NCBI RefSeq assembly: GCF_949987535.1
Contig: NC_080069.1
Location: 47,915,269 to 47,979,268, forward strand
Direction: 5' to 3'
DNA length: 64,000 bases
Origin: Balaenoptera acutorostrata
Taxonomy: Eukaryota > Chordata > Mammalia > Artiodactyla > Balaenopteridae
Shown here: one piece after another, positions 1 through 11,234 of the stretch
Layout: every line of letters begins with the position of its first letter
Position numbering within the stretch: position 1 is the first letter of the stretch
Notes under the pieces: generated by a model
Databases searched by the model: none
Seen by the model: the letters and a program-made list of their open reading frames with translations, nothing else
What the model was told of the DNA's origin: nothing
Translations under genes and position numbers: made by a program

Positions 1-877
1 TAGGTTTCTCATAATTTAAAAAATTATCTGGGGAAATGTATCCCCTTTATTTTTCCTGATGAGTTTTTATTTGTCAGTTTCTCTCAGAATTTACATTTTT
101 GATGTTGTAGCAAATGGATAGATTTTTATAATATCCAGCCTTCCCATTCATAACATCCATTTGTTACAAAACTTTCATTTTATTCCAAATAGCTTTTTAA
201 TTGATGTTCTTATGTTTCCATTATACAATTGTTCCATGAAAAAAATGGGGATAAATACTATCCTTTACAATATTCTTTATTTCCTAATTTTTAATTTCTA
301 ATTAAATCAACTAAAATTGTAATAATTGTATAAAGTGGACCTTATTTTCTTTTCCTGAATTTAATAGAGATACCTTTACTATGAAATTTGTTTCAATAAT
401 TTTTTTGGAAAAGTAGTGCCCAAACTGGCTCAGTGATGAAAGAATACAGTCATGAAGTAAGAAACAATAAATTTCAGACAATTAATTCTATATGCCTTTT
501 GGGACATCAACAAACACATTTGATGTTAAATAATATAAAAAGAACTGCTATAAAATATCATTTGTTAAAACCACTATTTCATATCTCTTGGAACATAGCA
601 GTTTTTAATGGCCAGGATATGCTAAAATTGATGGACATGATTTGGGCAATGGTGCCCTTGAATATGATCTTGCCTTTTGATTTCAGATACTTACTGCTTC
701 TCCTGTTAAGAAATTAAGTTTTACTTTTAGTTAACAGAATTTTTTAAAAATGGATATTATGTTTTATTATAAAAAGATATCTATTTACTGAAAATGTCTC
801 TTTTTCTGTTGAATACTACTGAAAATATCAGGTGTATGTCTTTTATCTGACCTTTCAATGAGCAATATTATAGTAAT
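1..877. other. Unassigned AT-rich DNA, no gene recognised
   Basis: Very AT-rich sequence with several T-runs. A 94-codon open frame at 433-717 has no recognisable domain. Another frame at about 618-685 gives a short stretch reading GYAKIDGHDLGNG, but stops bound it at about 22 codons. I assign no repeat family or gene here. Confidence 0.5.
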
Positions 878-1254
878 GAATTTCTTAATTTTTTTTTTTT
901 ATGAGTGCACCATGAGGTTTTTCTTTTACTTTTTTTTTTTTTTTTTAATAATTCTTTATTTTATTTATTTATTTTTGACTGTGTTGGGTCTTTGTTGCTG
1001 TGCGAGGGCTTTCTCCAGTTGCGGCAAGCGGGGGCCACTCTTCATCGCGGTGCGCGGGCCTCTCACTATCGCGGCCTCTCTTGTTGCGGAGCACAGGCTC
1101 CAGACGCGCAGGCTCAGTAGTTGTGGCTCACGGGCCTAGCTGCTCCGCGGCATGTGGGATCTTCCCAGACCAGGGCTCGAACCCGTGTCCCCTGCATTGG
1201 CAGGCAGATTCTCAACCACTGCGCCACCAGGGAAGCCCCGAATTTCCTAATTTT
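878..1254 (-). mobile_element. CHR-type tRNA-derived SINE with extended 3' tail and flanking duplications
   Basis: The body at about 975-1239 reads antisense. It ends on the plus strand in GCGCCACCAGGGAAGCCC, the reverse complement of the canonical CHR 5' end. GGGCTCGAACCCGTG near 1173 is the tRNA B-box region. A 15-bp target-site duplication (GAATTTCTTAATTTT at 878-892, GAATTTCCTAATTTT at 1240-1254, one mismatch) bounds the whole insertion. Between the A-tail (plus-strand T-run from 930) and the left duplication lie 29 nt of non-SINE sequence (901-929) and a second T-run (889-900). Open frames inside it are by-products of CpG-rich SINE sequence and are not genes. Confidence 0.95.
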
Positions 1255-1476
1255 AAATCTCCCCTGCTTTCTGTGAATAAACCAAATTTTGTAATAGTCT
1301 ATTACTTTTTATAATATTTTTGTAATATTTAGGATATTTTCCTGTGTGTTCATAAGCGAGATTAATATGCAGTGGGTTTTGCTTTTGTTGTAGTGATTTT
1401 CTTTGTCAAATTTTGTTAGGATCATGCTACTCTTGCGATTTGTGATACAGTTTTATTTGTAATCAAAACAAAAAGT
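1255..1476. other. Unassigned AT-rich spacer
   Basis: A short AT-rich interval between two SINEs. No repeat family or gene was recognised. Confidence 0.5.
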
Positions 1477-1873
1477 TCTGAATACTTTTTTTTTTTTGAT
1501 TAGCTAATTCCTACTTATCTCTGGCCACAACTTTATAGCTACTTTATTTATTTATTTCTTTTTTTTTTTTATTTTTGGCTGTGTTGGGTCTTCAGTTCGT
1601 GCGAGGGCTTTCTCTAGTTACGGCAAGTGGGGGCCACTCTTCATCGCGGTGCAGGGACCGCTCTTCATCGCGGTGCGCGGGCCTCTCACCATCGCGGCCC
1701 CTCCCGCTGCGGGGCACAGGCTCCAGACGCGCAGGCTCAGTAGTTGTGGCTCACGGGCCCAGCTGCTCCGTGGCATGTGGGATCTTCCCAGACCAGGGCT
1801 CGAACCCGTGTCCCCTGCATTAGCAGGCAGATTCTCAACCACTGCGCCACCAGGGAAGCCCTCTGAATACTTT
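1477..1873 (-). mobile_element. CHR-type SINE, second copy, with extended 3' tail
   Basis: An antisense SINE body at about 1571-1861, of the same subfamily as the copy 240 bp upstream (shared CCAGACGCGCAGGCTCAG). The exact 12-bp duplication TCTGAATACTTT occurs at 1477-1488 and 1862-1873. It differs from the duplication of the first copy, so the two are independent insertions. Between the SINE A-tail (T-rich, 1543-1575) and the left duplication lie about 45 nt of unrelated sequence (1498-1542) followed by another T-run (1486-1497). The body also has an internal 24-bp tandem duplication starting at 1638 and 1662. Confidence 0.95.
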
Positions 1874-2785
1874 AAAGCATCATAGGGTTTCATGAATAAC
1901 ATGTTCTGTGGAAGATTTATATATACTAAATTGTTAAAACTATCTGGATGTCTAGGTTTAGATATGAGTTGTTGATGTCTGGGATTATCAGAGTTTTTAA
2001 TAGTATATTCAAATGAATATATTAATTTGGTTTTTTGGGTTGCTAGCTAAGAAAGAGAGAGAGAGAGGGAGAAAGGGATAGAGAGAGTGGGAATATGAGA
2101 ATGAATATGAGAGAGAGAGGAAAGAGAATGTTAATTTGAGATACCCACATGGGGTTGAGATAGATCTCAGGATTGTAGAGGGGGCTGATGCAATGGACAT
2201 AAAACCAGAAATCTTAATGGCTAGGATTCCTTCACCCTTTCACTCATGCAGTATAATTAATTAATGCTGTATTCTTGTCCTCATTCTGCATGGCAACTCA
2301 AATTCTAGGACAAGTTTATGTTTGTACCAGCATGAGTTAGTTTGTCTTCCTTTGGTAGAGGAGGCAGGAGAGCTAGTTATCTGCTCCTATATATTTTCCA
2401 GCTGCTGACAAGAATTCCCAAAAAGGAAATTGAAATTCTCTCACAAAAGGAAAGTGAAGTGGATGCTGGGTATCCAAAATCTAGTCACTAGCCCTTAAAA
2501 TGTGTATCCCCTTTAGGATATGCCTTTTCTTTCTCATTACCAAGTTTCAAATTTACAGTGTATCTGTATATCTGTATCTCTTTATCTATAAAAATCTTCT
2601 GTATGGACCTTTGCATTATTAGACGTGTTTCATTGACGGCATGACCAACAGTAAGCCCAAGAGAAGAAAGAATTCGGATCAAAGTCCATAATGATACCTG
2701 AAAAGACTGAGTAACCCAAGGCTTGAAATCTAGCCTTGCTATTTCAGAAACAAACAAACAAAAAAAGCTGACATAAAGCCAGAGA
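1874..2785. other. Unassigned DNA with GA-rich low-complexity tract
   Basis: A purine-rich GA/GAGA tract occupies about 2048-2122. The remainder is unassigned and has no convincing coding potential. Parts may be an old LTR or LINE remnant, but I could not name a family. Confidence 0.4.
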
Positions 2786-2960
2786 AACTATTTACTGGGC
2801 TGATTGAGTGGATGGGCTATGAAGCCAAGCTGCCTTGGTAGAATCCCTGCTCTGCCATACATTAGCTGCATGATGTCTGAAAATGTATTTACGTTATCTG
2901 TACCTCAATTTCCTCAACTGTAAAATGGGGATCATAAAAGTATAAATGTGAAGTTAACCA
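2786..2960 (+). repeat. MIR SINE fragment
   Basis: Sense-orientation MIR. The core TCTGCCATACATTAGCTGC is followed by CCTCAATTTCCTCAACTG and TAAAATGGGGATCATAA, close to the MIR core and conserved 3' segment. Divergence is high, as expected for this ancient family. Confidence 0.8.
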
Positions 2961-2975
2961 CATCAGTAAACTATG

Positions 2976-3505
2976 CCAGTGAACTATTGCTGTGTAACAA
3001 GCCATACAAAACTTAGTAGCTTCAAACAACAGCCACTGCTTTGGTCATGTTTCTACAGTGTGGGCTGGGCTCAGCTGGTTGACTTGTCTTTGCTCCTGTA
3101 GCGTCGATTGGGCTTATCCATGTTTTCTGCCAGCTGCCCACTTGACAGTGGCTGGAGTGTCACATGTCGGGTGCTGCAGCATGGATGATTGGAGTGACTG
3201 GGGGGTTGCCTGGGCCTTCTCCTTCCTTGTGTCATTCAGCCTACAGTGTTTTCCTGTCTATAAATATGGCCTTTCCTCCCCAGGGAGACTAGCCCAAGCT
3301 TCACTGCATGACATCTCAAGAAAGCAAAAAATCAAAAGCAGAAACTCTAAGTCTTGAAAGGCCTAAACCCAGAACTTTCTCACTGTCACTTCCACTGTAT
3401 TCTATTGTCCAAAACAAATTTTAAGACCAGTCCAGATTCAGTATGTGTGGAGATTTCACAAGGCCTGAATTTAGGAAGGCCTGATGCCTTGGGGATCATT
3501 TTGTA
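2976..3505 (-). repeat. Ancient LTR-like interspersed repeat (MaLR-like)
   Basis: It starts with CTATTGCTGTGTAACAAGCC and then GTAGCTTCAAACAACAGCC, the typical reversed end of old mammalian LTR-like repeats. The typical TCACTTCCACTGTATTCTATTG block follows at about 3388. The family (MLT1-like or another old LTR) cannot be fixed by eye. A 99-codon open frame at 3058-3357 lies within it and is not considered a gene. Confidence 0.5.
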
Positions 3506-3509
3506 GCAA

Positions 3510-3765
3510 CTTACTACAAGCACCTAGAATAAAACCTGGTACATCATAAGCACAGAATACATGTCATTAACAATATTCACTGAGCATCCACTAAGGCAGT
3601 AGCTTATGTTTTTTAATCATCACAAGACCTCTTTGAAGGAAGTGTTCACAAATGAGGAAACTGAGGCTCAGAGAGGTGGTATAATGTGTTTAGATTGCAT
3701 GGCTACCTAAGAATAAAATTCTGATTTCAAACTTGTTCTGACTACTAAGCACATACTATTACCTG
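3510..3765 (-). repeat. MIR SINE, antisense
   Basis: Contains AATGAGGAAACTGAGGCTCA and GAGAGGTGGTATAATG near 3650-3684, the reverse complement of the MIR 3' region. It is flanked by degenerate MIR core sequence on both sides. Confidence 0.8.
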
Positions 3766-5045
3766 CCATTGCACTGGCTTCCATCTTCACCCTGTGACAG
3801 CCTGATACAGGCTAGAGACTAGGACAGTCCTGGTATAACTCACAAAATTATAAGCTTCATCTCAGGCAGAATGACTCTGTTGACCTTCTCCTCATGGTGT
3901 CTGTTCCTCCGCTTAGAGCTGTAACACATATTTGCACTGTGTGTCCATGGTGAACATACAAGGCAGGTTCTGACAGAACCAAGAATCTGTTGAGTCTTGT
4001 GTGATTGCTTTAGCTAGAATCATCTACCTATCCTGAGACAAGCCCAGAGATTTCCACCTCAGTGTTTCTTACACTGTGCAATCATGAACTAGTGATCCCA
4101 CTCTTATGTCCCTTATGTCTTTTAATGACATTTTAATTTTTCACCTGACATTCTGTTCTACACAGCTCAATGAGGACAGCAAAATATCATATCTTTTTGT
4201 GACTGTAGACAGGCTGTCTTGCACTCCTTTAATAGCATCTGAAGCTCTGTGCCATTTTGATGGGTATTTGATTATATTTCTCCTTGTGATTGCTCCTTTA
4301 TATATTATCTAGAAGATCTTTGACAAGTTTTTCTTTCTTAAGTAATGAGATTTTTTTTTCACCTGTGGTAAGAAAGAAGTTGTGATAATTAAAAGAATGT
4401 TGTTACAGATCATAGCTTTCCAAACAAAGTGTTAAAATTATTATTCTTTTTAAAGAATTTTCAAGATATTTAAAGATAGGGATTTTATTATTGGAAAATG
4501 GTTGCTGTCAGAAAGGAAAATGGAAGTTTCTTAATTGTCATGTGGTTTTGAATAATTTATATTAATTAGAACTTTAAGACTTAATAGAAACCTACATGAT
4601 ACCACCTAGTGGGCATATTAATAATTTGAAATATTTACTAAATACACTTAAAAAGAAAAAAAAAGATTTATAATTGATAAAGTATAACCCAATAAAAATA
4701 TTTTTAAATTGTTACATACATGGTAATAAAGGTATAAAACTTAGTAAATAAATATTGATTCAGAAATATTACTGTAATTGTAAAAAATATATGAGTAATT
4801 AAAGGACTTACTAGTGCTAGACTTGACCTTGAGCTTTGTTCAGAGCAGAGTGCCAGAGAGATGTCATATAGAGCAGAGATGGGATGATTTCCTCTCTCTA
4901 TCTAGCTCCCCACTCCTCTCTCCCATCTCCTCCATCCGTTCTTATACCTTATTTAAGTTCTGGTAAAAAATAGTGCAGAAAGTATGACCTAGAAAGAGTG
5001 TAATGCTTAGCAAGGTACCATAGACATGTCTGAGAAGAAGGCAAA
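3766..5045. other. Unassigned DNA, no gene recognised
   Basis: A moderately complex segment (3766-4310) is followed by an AT-rich one (4320-4800) and a CT-rich patch near 4890-4930. A 68-codon open frame at 4106-4312 shows no recognisable domain. No repeat family was assigned. Confidence 0.4.
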
Positions 5046-5049
5046 ACAA

Positions 5050-5515
5050 TCAGAAAGACCCAAAACTGGAACCAGCTCAAATGTCCATCACTAGGAGATG
5101 GACAAACTGGTATATTCATAAAATGGGATGTTACTCAGAATTATGAAACAGTGTGGAAAACATCCAAAATTCGGCTAAGTGAAAGAAACCTTACACAGCA
5201 TCACTCCCACTGTATCATTCAATTCCTGTGAAATTTTACAACAGGTAAAATGAATCTGTGCTGGAAGCGTCTCAGAGCAGTGGTTGCCTATGGGGGTGGT
5301 GAGTGGGATTTACCGGGAAAAGGGAAGACGAAACTTTTCTCAAATTATGGTAAGTTTATATATCTTGCTAGAAGTTTGGGTTACACACGTGTATAATTTT
5401 TGTCACAATTTTTTGTCAAAAAATTTAGTGAAGGCACACTTAATATTTATTGACTTCATGGTAAATTGTATGCAAAAGGAAAAAAAGACGTTTAGATTTC
5501 AAAAGCAAAGTGTAT
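5050..5515 (+). mobile_element. Old LINE-1 3' fragment
   Basis: GGAACCAGCTCAAATGTCCA, followed by a GGATGTTACTCAG-like segment, GTGAAAGAAACC and CAGTGGTTGCCTATGGGGGT, is the usual order in mammalian LINE-1 3' ends (the ORF2 C-terminus into the 3' UTR). It is heavily diverged and 5'-truncated. The 77-codon frame at 5284-5517 is LINE-1 3' UTR. Confidence 0.75.
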
Positions 5516-5722
5516 AGGCTTCAGACTTAGGTTTAAGTTCTGATTCTACCACTTAGCAGTTATGTGACCCTGGGAAAATTACATACATAACACTCTGGGC
5601 TTCACTTCTCTCCTCTGAAAAATGGGGATGGCATACTTACTGTTTAAATGTGCTGTGCATTAAAGACAGATGATGTGTGTAAAATTCCTACTACTTTACT
5701 TAGCAACAGTGCTTGGGACATG
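5516..5722 (+). repeat. MIR SINE
   Basis: Sense MIR: GTTCTGATTCTACCACTTAG, TATGTGACCCTGGG, AAAATGGGGATGGCATACTTAC, and a degenerate CAGTGCTTGGGACATGA end. It follows the LINE-1 fragment directly. Confidence 0.8.
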
Positions 5723-6530
5723 ACTGTCACTCTGGAGAGGCTGTTCTGCCTTTCCTTCCATGGTCAGTGAAGAATAAGGGGTGTGAATGGGTATCTTCAA
5801 AGCGCAGATGGTGAAATACCGGAGTGCCCACCACATTGCTGCAAAAAGCCATCTGCTTCAAGGCTGTGCAGTGTACAAATATTACTTTTCTAGGAAGAGC
5901 AGAGGTTAACTTTAGTAATGATAGATATCACAGAAGTGATAGAGGAAGGTGGGCTGGTTACTGCAACCCCAGTGGCACTCACAGTTTACAAGGAAGGAAA
6001 GAGGAGTCAGGCTCACAAGGTGACCTATCATCATGTGTTAGGGAGAAGGGGTAGAGCATATGGGCATGCATGCTACCATTTACGTCTAACCTGAAAATTA
6101 CAGAAGGATAACTAGGGGCTGGTGAAGAAACACTCATCAAATGTCCATAAGTGCACTTAATGTCACCATCAATTTTCTACAACCTTTTTTGATGTGGGAT
6201 TTTCCAGTAAGTGATATAATCTTCCTTCAGGTGAAAATAGAGAGAGAGCTGGTGCAGTGTTATCTTCTTAGAGCCAGAGATGGCTTGTGTCTCTTTATAT
6301 ATGACCTCTTTTTCCCAGATAAACTGGAATATAAAGGGGAGAAAATAGCACTGAGAATAGTAAATTGATTTCTTCAAGGCTTTTTTTCTCCAGGCATTGG
6401 TTTATGCAGAGGGTGAATAACAGAAAGAGTACTTTTAGCCTTTTAAGTCTGGGTCCAACCTGTGGAGGTACTATGTAAATAATAAACATATCATCCTATT
6501 TTCAGCCAAATAATATTATTTTAAGTGTAG
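5723..6530. other. Unassigned DNA, no gene recognised
   Basis: Mixed-composition sequence with several sub-100-codon open frames, none with a recognisable domain. No repeat family was assigned. Confidence 0.4.
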
Positions 6531-6532
6531 TA

Positions 6533-6610
6533 TTGGGTTGACCAAAAAGTTGGTTCGGGTTTTCCGTAACATCTTACGGCAAAACCTGAATGGGTTTTTG
6601 GCCAACCCAA
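6533..6610. mobile_element. Mariner-derived MITE, 78 bp, hairpin-forming
   Basis: It begins TTGGGTTGACCAAAAAGTTG and ends TTTTTGGCCAACCCAA. Inverted arms 6533-6569 and 6574-6610 surround a 4-nt centre and pair at about three quarters of positions. TA dinucleotides at 6531-6532 and 6611-6612 are the expected mariner target duplication. The termini match the mariner-type element at 20546-21823, so this is an internally deleted, non-autonomous relative comparable in layout to primate MADE1. It has no coding capacity. Confidence 0.9.
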
Positions 6611-6612
6611 TA

Positions 6613-9600
6613 TTAATAGTGTCTTAATATTCTTTATCTGGAGGCAAACCTGAAATCATTATAGGGTTACACATCCCTTGAACAATGTGGGTCTGAAGAC
6701 CTTCACTGGAAAAGTCTCATGCTGGGCTCCAGCAGTGTTCTCACCAAAACAGCAACTGCAACCATCAGGCCAGGATCTCCCAGAAAGTGGAGTGGGTAGA
6801 CTGTTTCATCTTATGGCATCAGGAGATTGACAGCTAATTGTTACCTGTGGAGGAGTGGAACCAATGATATTAAGAACAAGGACAGCAATAATGGTTAGAG
6901 TGTAATCGTCACTGGGCTACACATGTAAAAATACATCTGCATCAGAAACCTCTGAAATGCCTGCCACTTAATGTGGATCTCCTCAGAAGCAGACTCTTAG
7001 CCTAGAACTGAAATGTACAAAATTTGTTGCGAGGTACAAGGACCGAGGGTAGTTGCGGGGGGAAAAAGGCAGCCACCAAGTTTCATGTACCTTTCATATT
7101 CAAATTCCCGCCACTGAATGGTCTCCTTGGTTAGGCTCTGGCAAAAAGTAATATAACAGAGACACTTTCTACCATTGAGAGACTTTCCATATTCACTTCA
7201 CTTTCACCTGTGTCATCCTGTTCTCATCATGGAGGATTAGCAGAGCAGGAGACAGAGACTCAAGGAGTCAGGGCTTGACTAGGACCCCGCAGATGAAGAA
7301 CTCACTCCACGTCTCAATAAAGTACATCATGGCACCTCTAAATTTTAGCCTGTTGTTTTTCTATGAGGCATATTTTAAAACTAAATTTTAATGTTTCTCA
7401 GTATACGAATATTAACTCTACCAATAATATATGTTTATTGCATCAAAGATCCAGATGGACAGCAGCAACAAAACTCCCTTATTTGTCGTGAGCCCTCCAC
7501 TTCTCTGCTATGGACCTGTCAATGTTCTTTTTATGAAGGTCACTTAAAATCTCAGTCTGCAAATCAAGATTCCTACAGATAATCCATACGATATCTTATC
7601 TTTTACAATAGTCTATTTCCAACATTTTATGACTGTTCTTGAATGTTACTCATTTCCTTCACATTTGTATACACACTTGATGTGCTTAAATGCAAGGAGC
7701 TCTCTGCTGAGGTTATATTATTAAATTTAGATCTATCCTGTTTTGGTCAGAAAGTGTAAATTGCACTCTTTTTACGTTTTGTAATTTATTATTTTCCCTG
7801 TAGCCCCACTTCAGCAAGCCATCTTGGTCTTGATTATATAAAAACTAATATTAACATTTTCTTTTTCCCATTTTCTACTCATTTTCATAAAGTAATAAGG
7901 GCAAAATAATGAAATATTCAAATTAACTCACAAGCACTGCTGTGAAATAAAAAAATAGGGACACTGTGATCACAGAACATTTTGCCTGAAAAACAGCACC
8001 ACCTCATGAGGGGGCAAAACGATTGATCACCATCAATATTTGGCTTAAGAAAGACTAATGCCCCATGGAGCACATGAAACTAGAACCAAGAAATGTCCAT
8101 TCCTGTATATAAGTATTTGGGCACATGCTGTATTATTTGATGTAAAAAGTTTGTGACACTACCAAATTGGATTATACCTTTCCAAAACAATAAATGCATA
8201 AGTGAAACTCCAACTCTACTCTTTCAGTGCTTATAACCTTGGATTTTGTCTTGATGAAATACTGCACACATACACAACATTTTTTGATTGTCTAACATTA
8301 TTTTTAGTTTTTTTCAGTCTTAATTTTCAAGTTTTCTTTATTTAAATGTGTACTTATTTTATTTGCTTGAATATGAGGCTTTTTCCTTTTAATAGTTGTT
8401 TATCACTTTTATGTAACAGAAGTGTTTGATTTTTTTGTCTTCTCTTGTTTATGTTTCCTTTCCTTTCTTTATTTTTGCAATTTAATGTTTATTACGTCCA
8501 TGCTGTAGCAGGCCATTTTTTCTTTTTTTTCTGGATCACAGTAAACTCTTGGATTGTGATTGTCTTTTGGTTTAAGATAAGCTATCATCCTTGTGGATTT
8601 TTCCCTGTTATATATGGATAGTTCTCGTTCATTTAGGAATAAAAATGCAACATATTATATATTCATTGTCTTTTTATTATGTTGACTATCTTCTCTCCTG
8701 TTTTTAATTTTTGTGAATTTTTCCTTTGTGTTTGTACATGGTTTACTCAATCTGTTCCATCACTGTATTTTTATTTTTTCAAGTTTGATTATATACTTTA
8801 TAATTTCTAACTATTTTTAATTATGAAAGTTTGTTGTTTACTTATTTTCTTTAACGAGCTTTTCCTGTTTTTTTCTTATCATTTGTGGATGAGACAAAAA
8901 TACATATGTATGTGTACTATGTGTGATTTTTGGTTCTGTGTTTCTTGAGTCGTTATCTTTTATTTTCTTGAGCAAGTAAAACAGTTGTCAAAAATGTTCT
9001 TCTGCTTCATAGAGCATTTATCAAAAAATATGCTCTGATCTTTCTTTTCAGATGTAGGTTTATTTTCTTCTCTTGTTTTTATTTCAGAATTTTTCTCCCT
9101 CCTTTCTGTGTATTTATCTTGAAGTGATGATAGATCCATCAAAACTATTGGTCTCCCCCTCACCCCCCAGTATTGTAAGGTGTGTGCTCTTTGGGACCCT
9201 TTCTTTTAACCTGAGAACTCTTTGAATGTTCACCATTGAGCTAATTTGTCTCTTTCTTGTAGTTTTCGAGCCCTGTGCTAGAAAAGTTTTCTGTTTCTTA
9301 AAAGTTTATCTTTCTGGATCTAGATGACCCCCAAACTTAAGATGATCTGATTAATTTTGTAAAAAGTTAGGTTAAAGGAAGTTTTCACAACAGACTTTTC
9401 TGTTTGTAAGCTTTTCCTTCCTAAATACCTCCTATCCTTAATCCTCCCAACCCACATCATCTGTGTTTGCTAATATTGGTCTGAAGAGCGGGACATTTTT
9501 CCAAATTGGTTGGTTTCTATATCTCTCATGTTCCATTTCCTATTTAGGTGGGTTTTCTCCTGTGATGGAGTGATCAGAGAATTTCAGTTTTGGTTTATCC
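6613..9600. other. Unassigned DNA, strongly T-rich from about 7,700
   Basis: 6613-7600 is mixed sequence. About 7,700-9,400 is strikingly T-rich on the plus strand and has no long open frame on either strand. The strand bias suggests a decayed antisense retroelement (old LINE-1 or ERV), but I found no diagnostic motif. No gene was recognised. Confidence 0.35.
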
Positions 9601-9609
9601 CAAGGGAAT

Positions 9610-9925
9610 GAGAGGTCTGTGTTAAGTGCACCAGCTCTGGAATCTACAGCCTTGTCTTGCAATCCTAATTCCAAGTGTGTGAATACAGATTCAATAAAGG
9701 TTGCTGAAGGAGTGGCCTATGGAAAACTTCTCTAGGGCAGAGACTAAATCTAATTTATCATTTTTACCCTTGGACAATAAACAGCATTTCTCTGTGCCTT
9801 CCCTTTCCTCATCTGCAAAAGCAGGTGCAACATATTGTGTCTCACAGGGGTGTAAAGAGGAGTAATGATGTGCTAAGGATTTAACCCAGTAATTGGCATA
9901 AAAAGTACTCCAGAAACAGTTGCTC
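9610..9925 (+). repeat. MIR-like and L2-like remnants
   Basis: CACCAGCTCTGGAATCTACA near 9630 resembles the MIR 5' core. TTTCCTCATCTGCAAAAGCA and TAACCCAGTAATTGGCATAA resemble the MIR 3' part. A TTCAATAAAGGTTGCTGAA-type L2 or MIR end near 9690 sits between them. The arrangement is mosaic and the boundaries are uncertain. Confidence 0.5.
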
Positions 9926-9929
9926 ATAT

Positions 9930-10035
9930 TATTATTCAGTCCAACTCCTTCATTTTACAGATAGGAAGCTGAGGCCCAGGGTCACAGAGCTAGATTTAGA
10001 TCTAATCTCTGACACCAAGGTCAGCACTTACTTGA
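9930..10035 (-). repeat. MIR SINE fragment, antisense
   Basis: TTCATTTTACAGATAGGAAG followed by CTGAGGCCCAGGGTCACAGA is the reverse complement of the conserved MIR 3' half. Confidence 0.75.
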
Positions 10036-10855
10036 AGGAGTGAAATTTGCCTTAATTTATCTTCTTCTTGTATGTGTATTTGTTTCTACATATATCCATA
10101 TAACACACACCTAAAATACAAATAGAGCATGGTATTTGTATTTTATTGCCACTGTCAGAGGAAAGAAGATAAGCTCATCAGTTTTGTTTTAGGATGAGCT
10201 TCGTGGTTATTCTTGCTTTAGGATGGCTCTTGACATTTTTCTTCCTTTTTCCATATGAAGCTCTCTTTTAAGCTAAATCTTATGTCTTATTTAATAACTT
10301 CTCTAAGAGGGGTATACAATTATTCATCAGCCTAAAAACTACTTTTTAAGGGTATTCTTTTTTTTGGTGGCCAATTCAGCTACTTATTATAGTACCTTCT
10401 CTCTATTACAGAGGAAGTGGAAACATGTTAAGATTGGCTCATCTCTGGGAGATTAGCTTGGGCAACACTTGGGAGCCTCCTATGAGGGGCAACACTTTAC
10501 ATCTAATCCACTGAACCAACAGGGCTGCTTTGATGATAAGGATGACGTTTGAAATATTCTGGGAGAAACCAGCCCTGACGGAGTTCAGTAATTCTGTTCT
10601 TACACTGTCCCAGCTTGCCATCAGTCATTCATAATGCATAGCAAAGAACATTGCCTCCACTGAGAAAAAGCTCCCTTACCAAGTGGTAGTTTTCAAGGTA
10701 GGTGGTATTTCTTTTGGACACCTTGGGGCAGGAGTTTCTAATATAAAACCAAGGTTGCATAATAGTGTCAGTATCATCTGAATTTATTTTAAATTCTAGA
10801 TTTATATAGAAGACATCTCATGGAGAAAATCAGAATCTCTTAAGGGGGAGATTCA
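10036..10855. other. Unassigned DNA, no gene recognised
   Basis: Mixed-composition sequence. The 60-codon antisense open frame at 10439-10621 is not recognisable. No repeat family was assigned. Confidence 0.4.
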
Positions 10856-10861
10856 GGATTT

Positions 10862-11170
10862 TAGACATAGAGAATGGACTTGAGGACACAGGGAGGGGGA
10901 AGGGTAAGCTGGGACGAAGTGAGAGAGTGGCATGGACATATATACACTACCAAATGTAAAATAGCCAGTGGGAAGCAGCTGCATAGCACAGGGAGATCAG
11001 CTCGGTGCTTTGTGACCACCTAGAGGGGTGGGATAGGGAGGGTGGGAGGGAGACACAAGAGGGAGGAGATATGGGGATATATGTATACATATAGCTGATT
11101 CACTTTGTTATACAGCAGAAACTAACACACCATTGTAAAGCAATTATACTCCAATAAAGATGTTAAAAAA
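10862..11170 (+). mobile_element. Cetartiodactyl LINE-1, 5'-truncated 3' end
   Basis: Only the 3' UTR is present: GACTTGAGGACACAGGGAGG, GCAGCTGCATAGCACAGGGA, TGATTCACTTTGTTATACAG, and the terminal TATACTCCAATAAAGATG with an A-rich tail. The copy is little diverged and therefore comparatively young. I saw no clear target-site duplication. Confidence 0.9.
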
Positions 11171-11234
11171 GATAAAATAATTCTGCCATAGTTTTGTTGA
11201 TTTTTTTTAAGAGGAAGTGTAAAAAGATTTCCAG

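Noticed and set aside
618..685. Short reading GYAKIDGHDLGNGALEYD resembling an extracellular-domain exon
   Set aside because: Stops bound it at about 22 codons, there is no acceptable exon structure around it, and the resemblance is too short to be meaningful.
6660..6720. CCCTTGAACAATGTGGGTCTG resembling a Tigger or MER2 end
   Set aside because: The match is limited to about 15 bases, with no matching opposite terminus.
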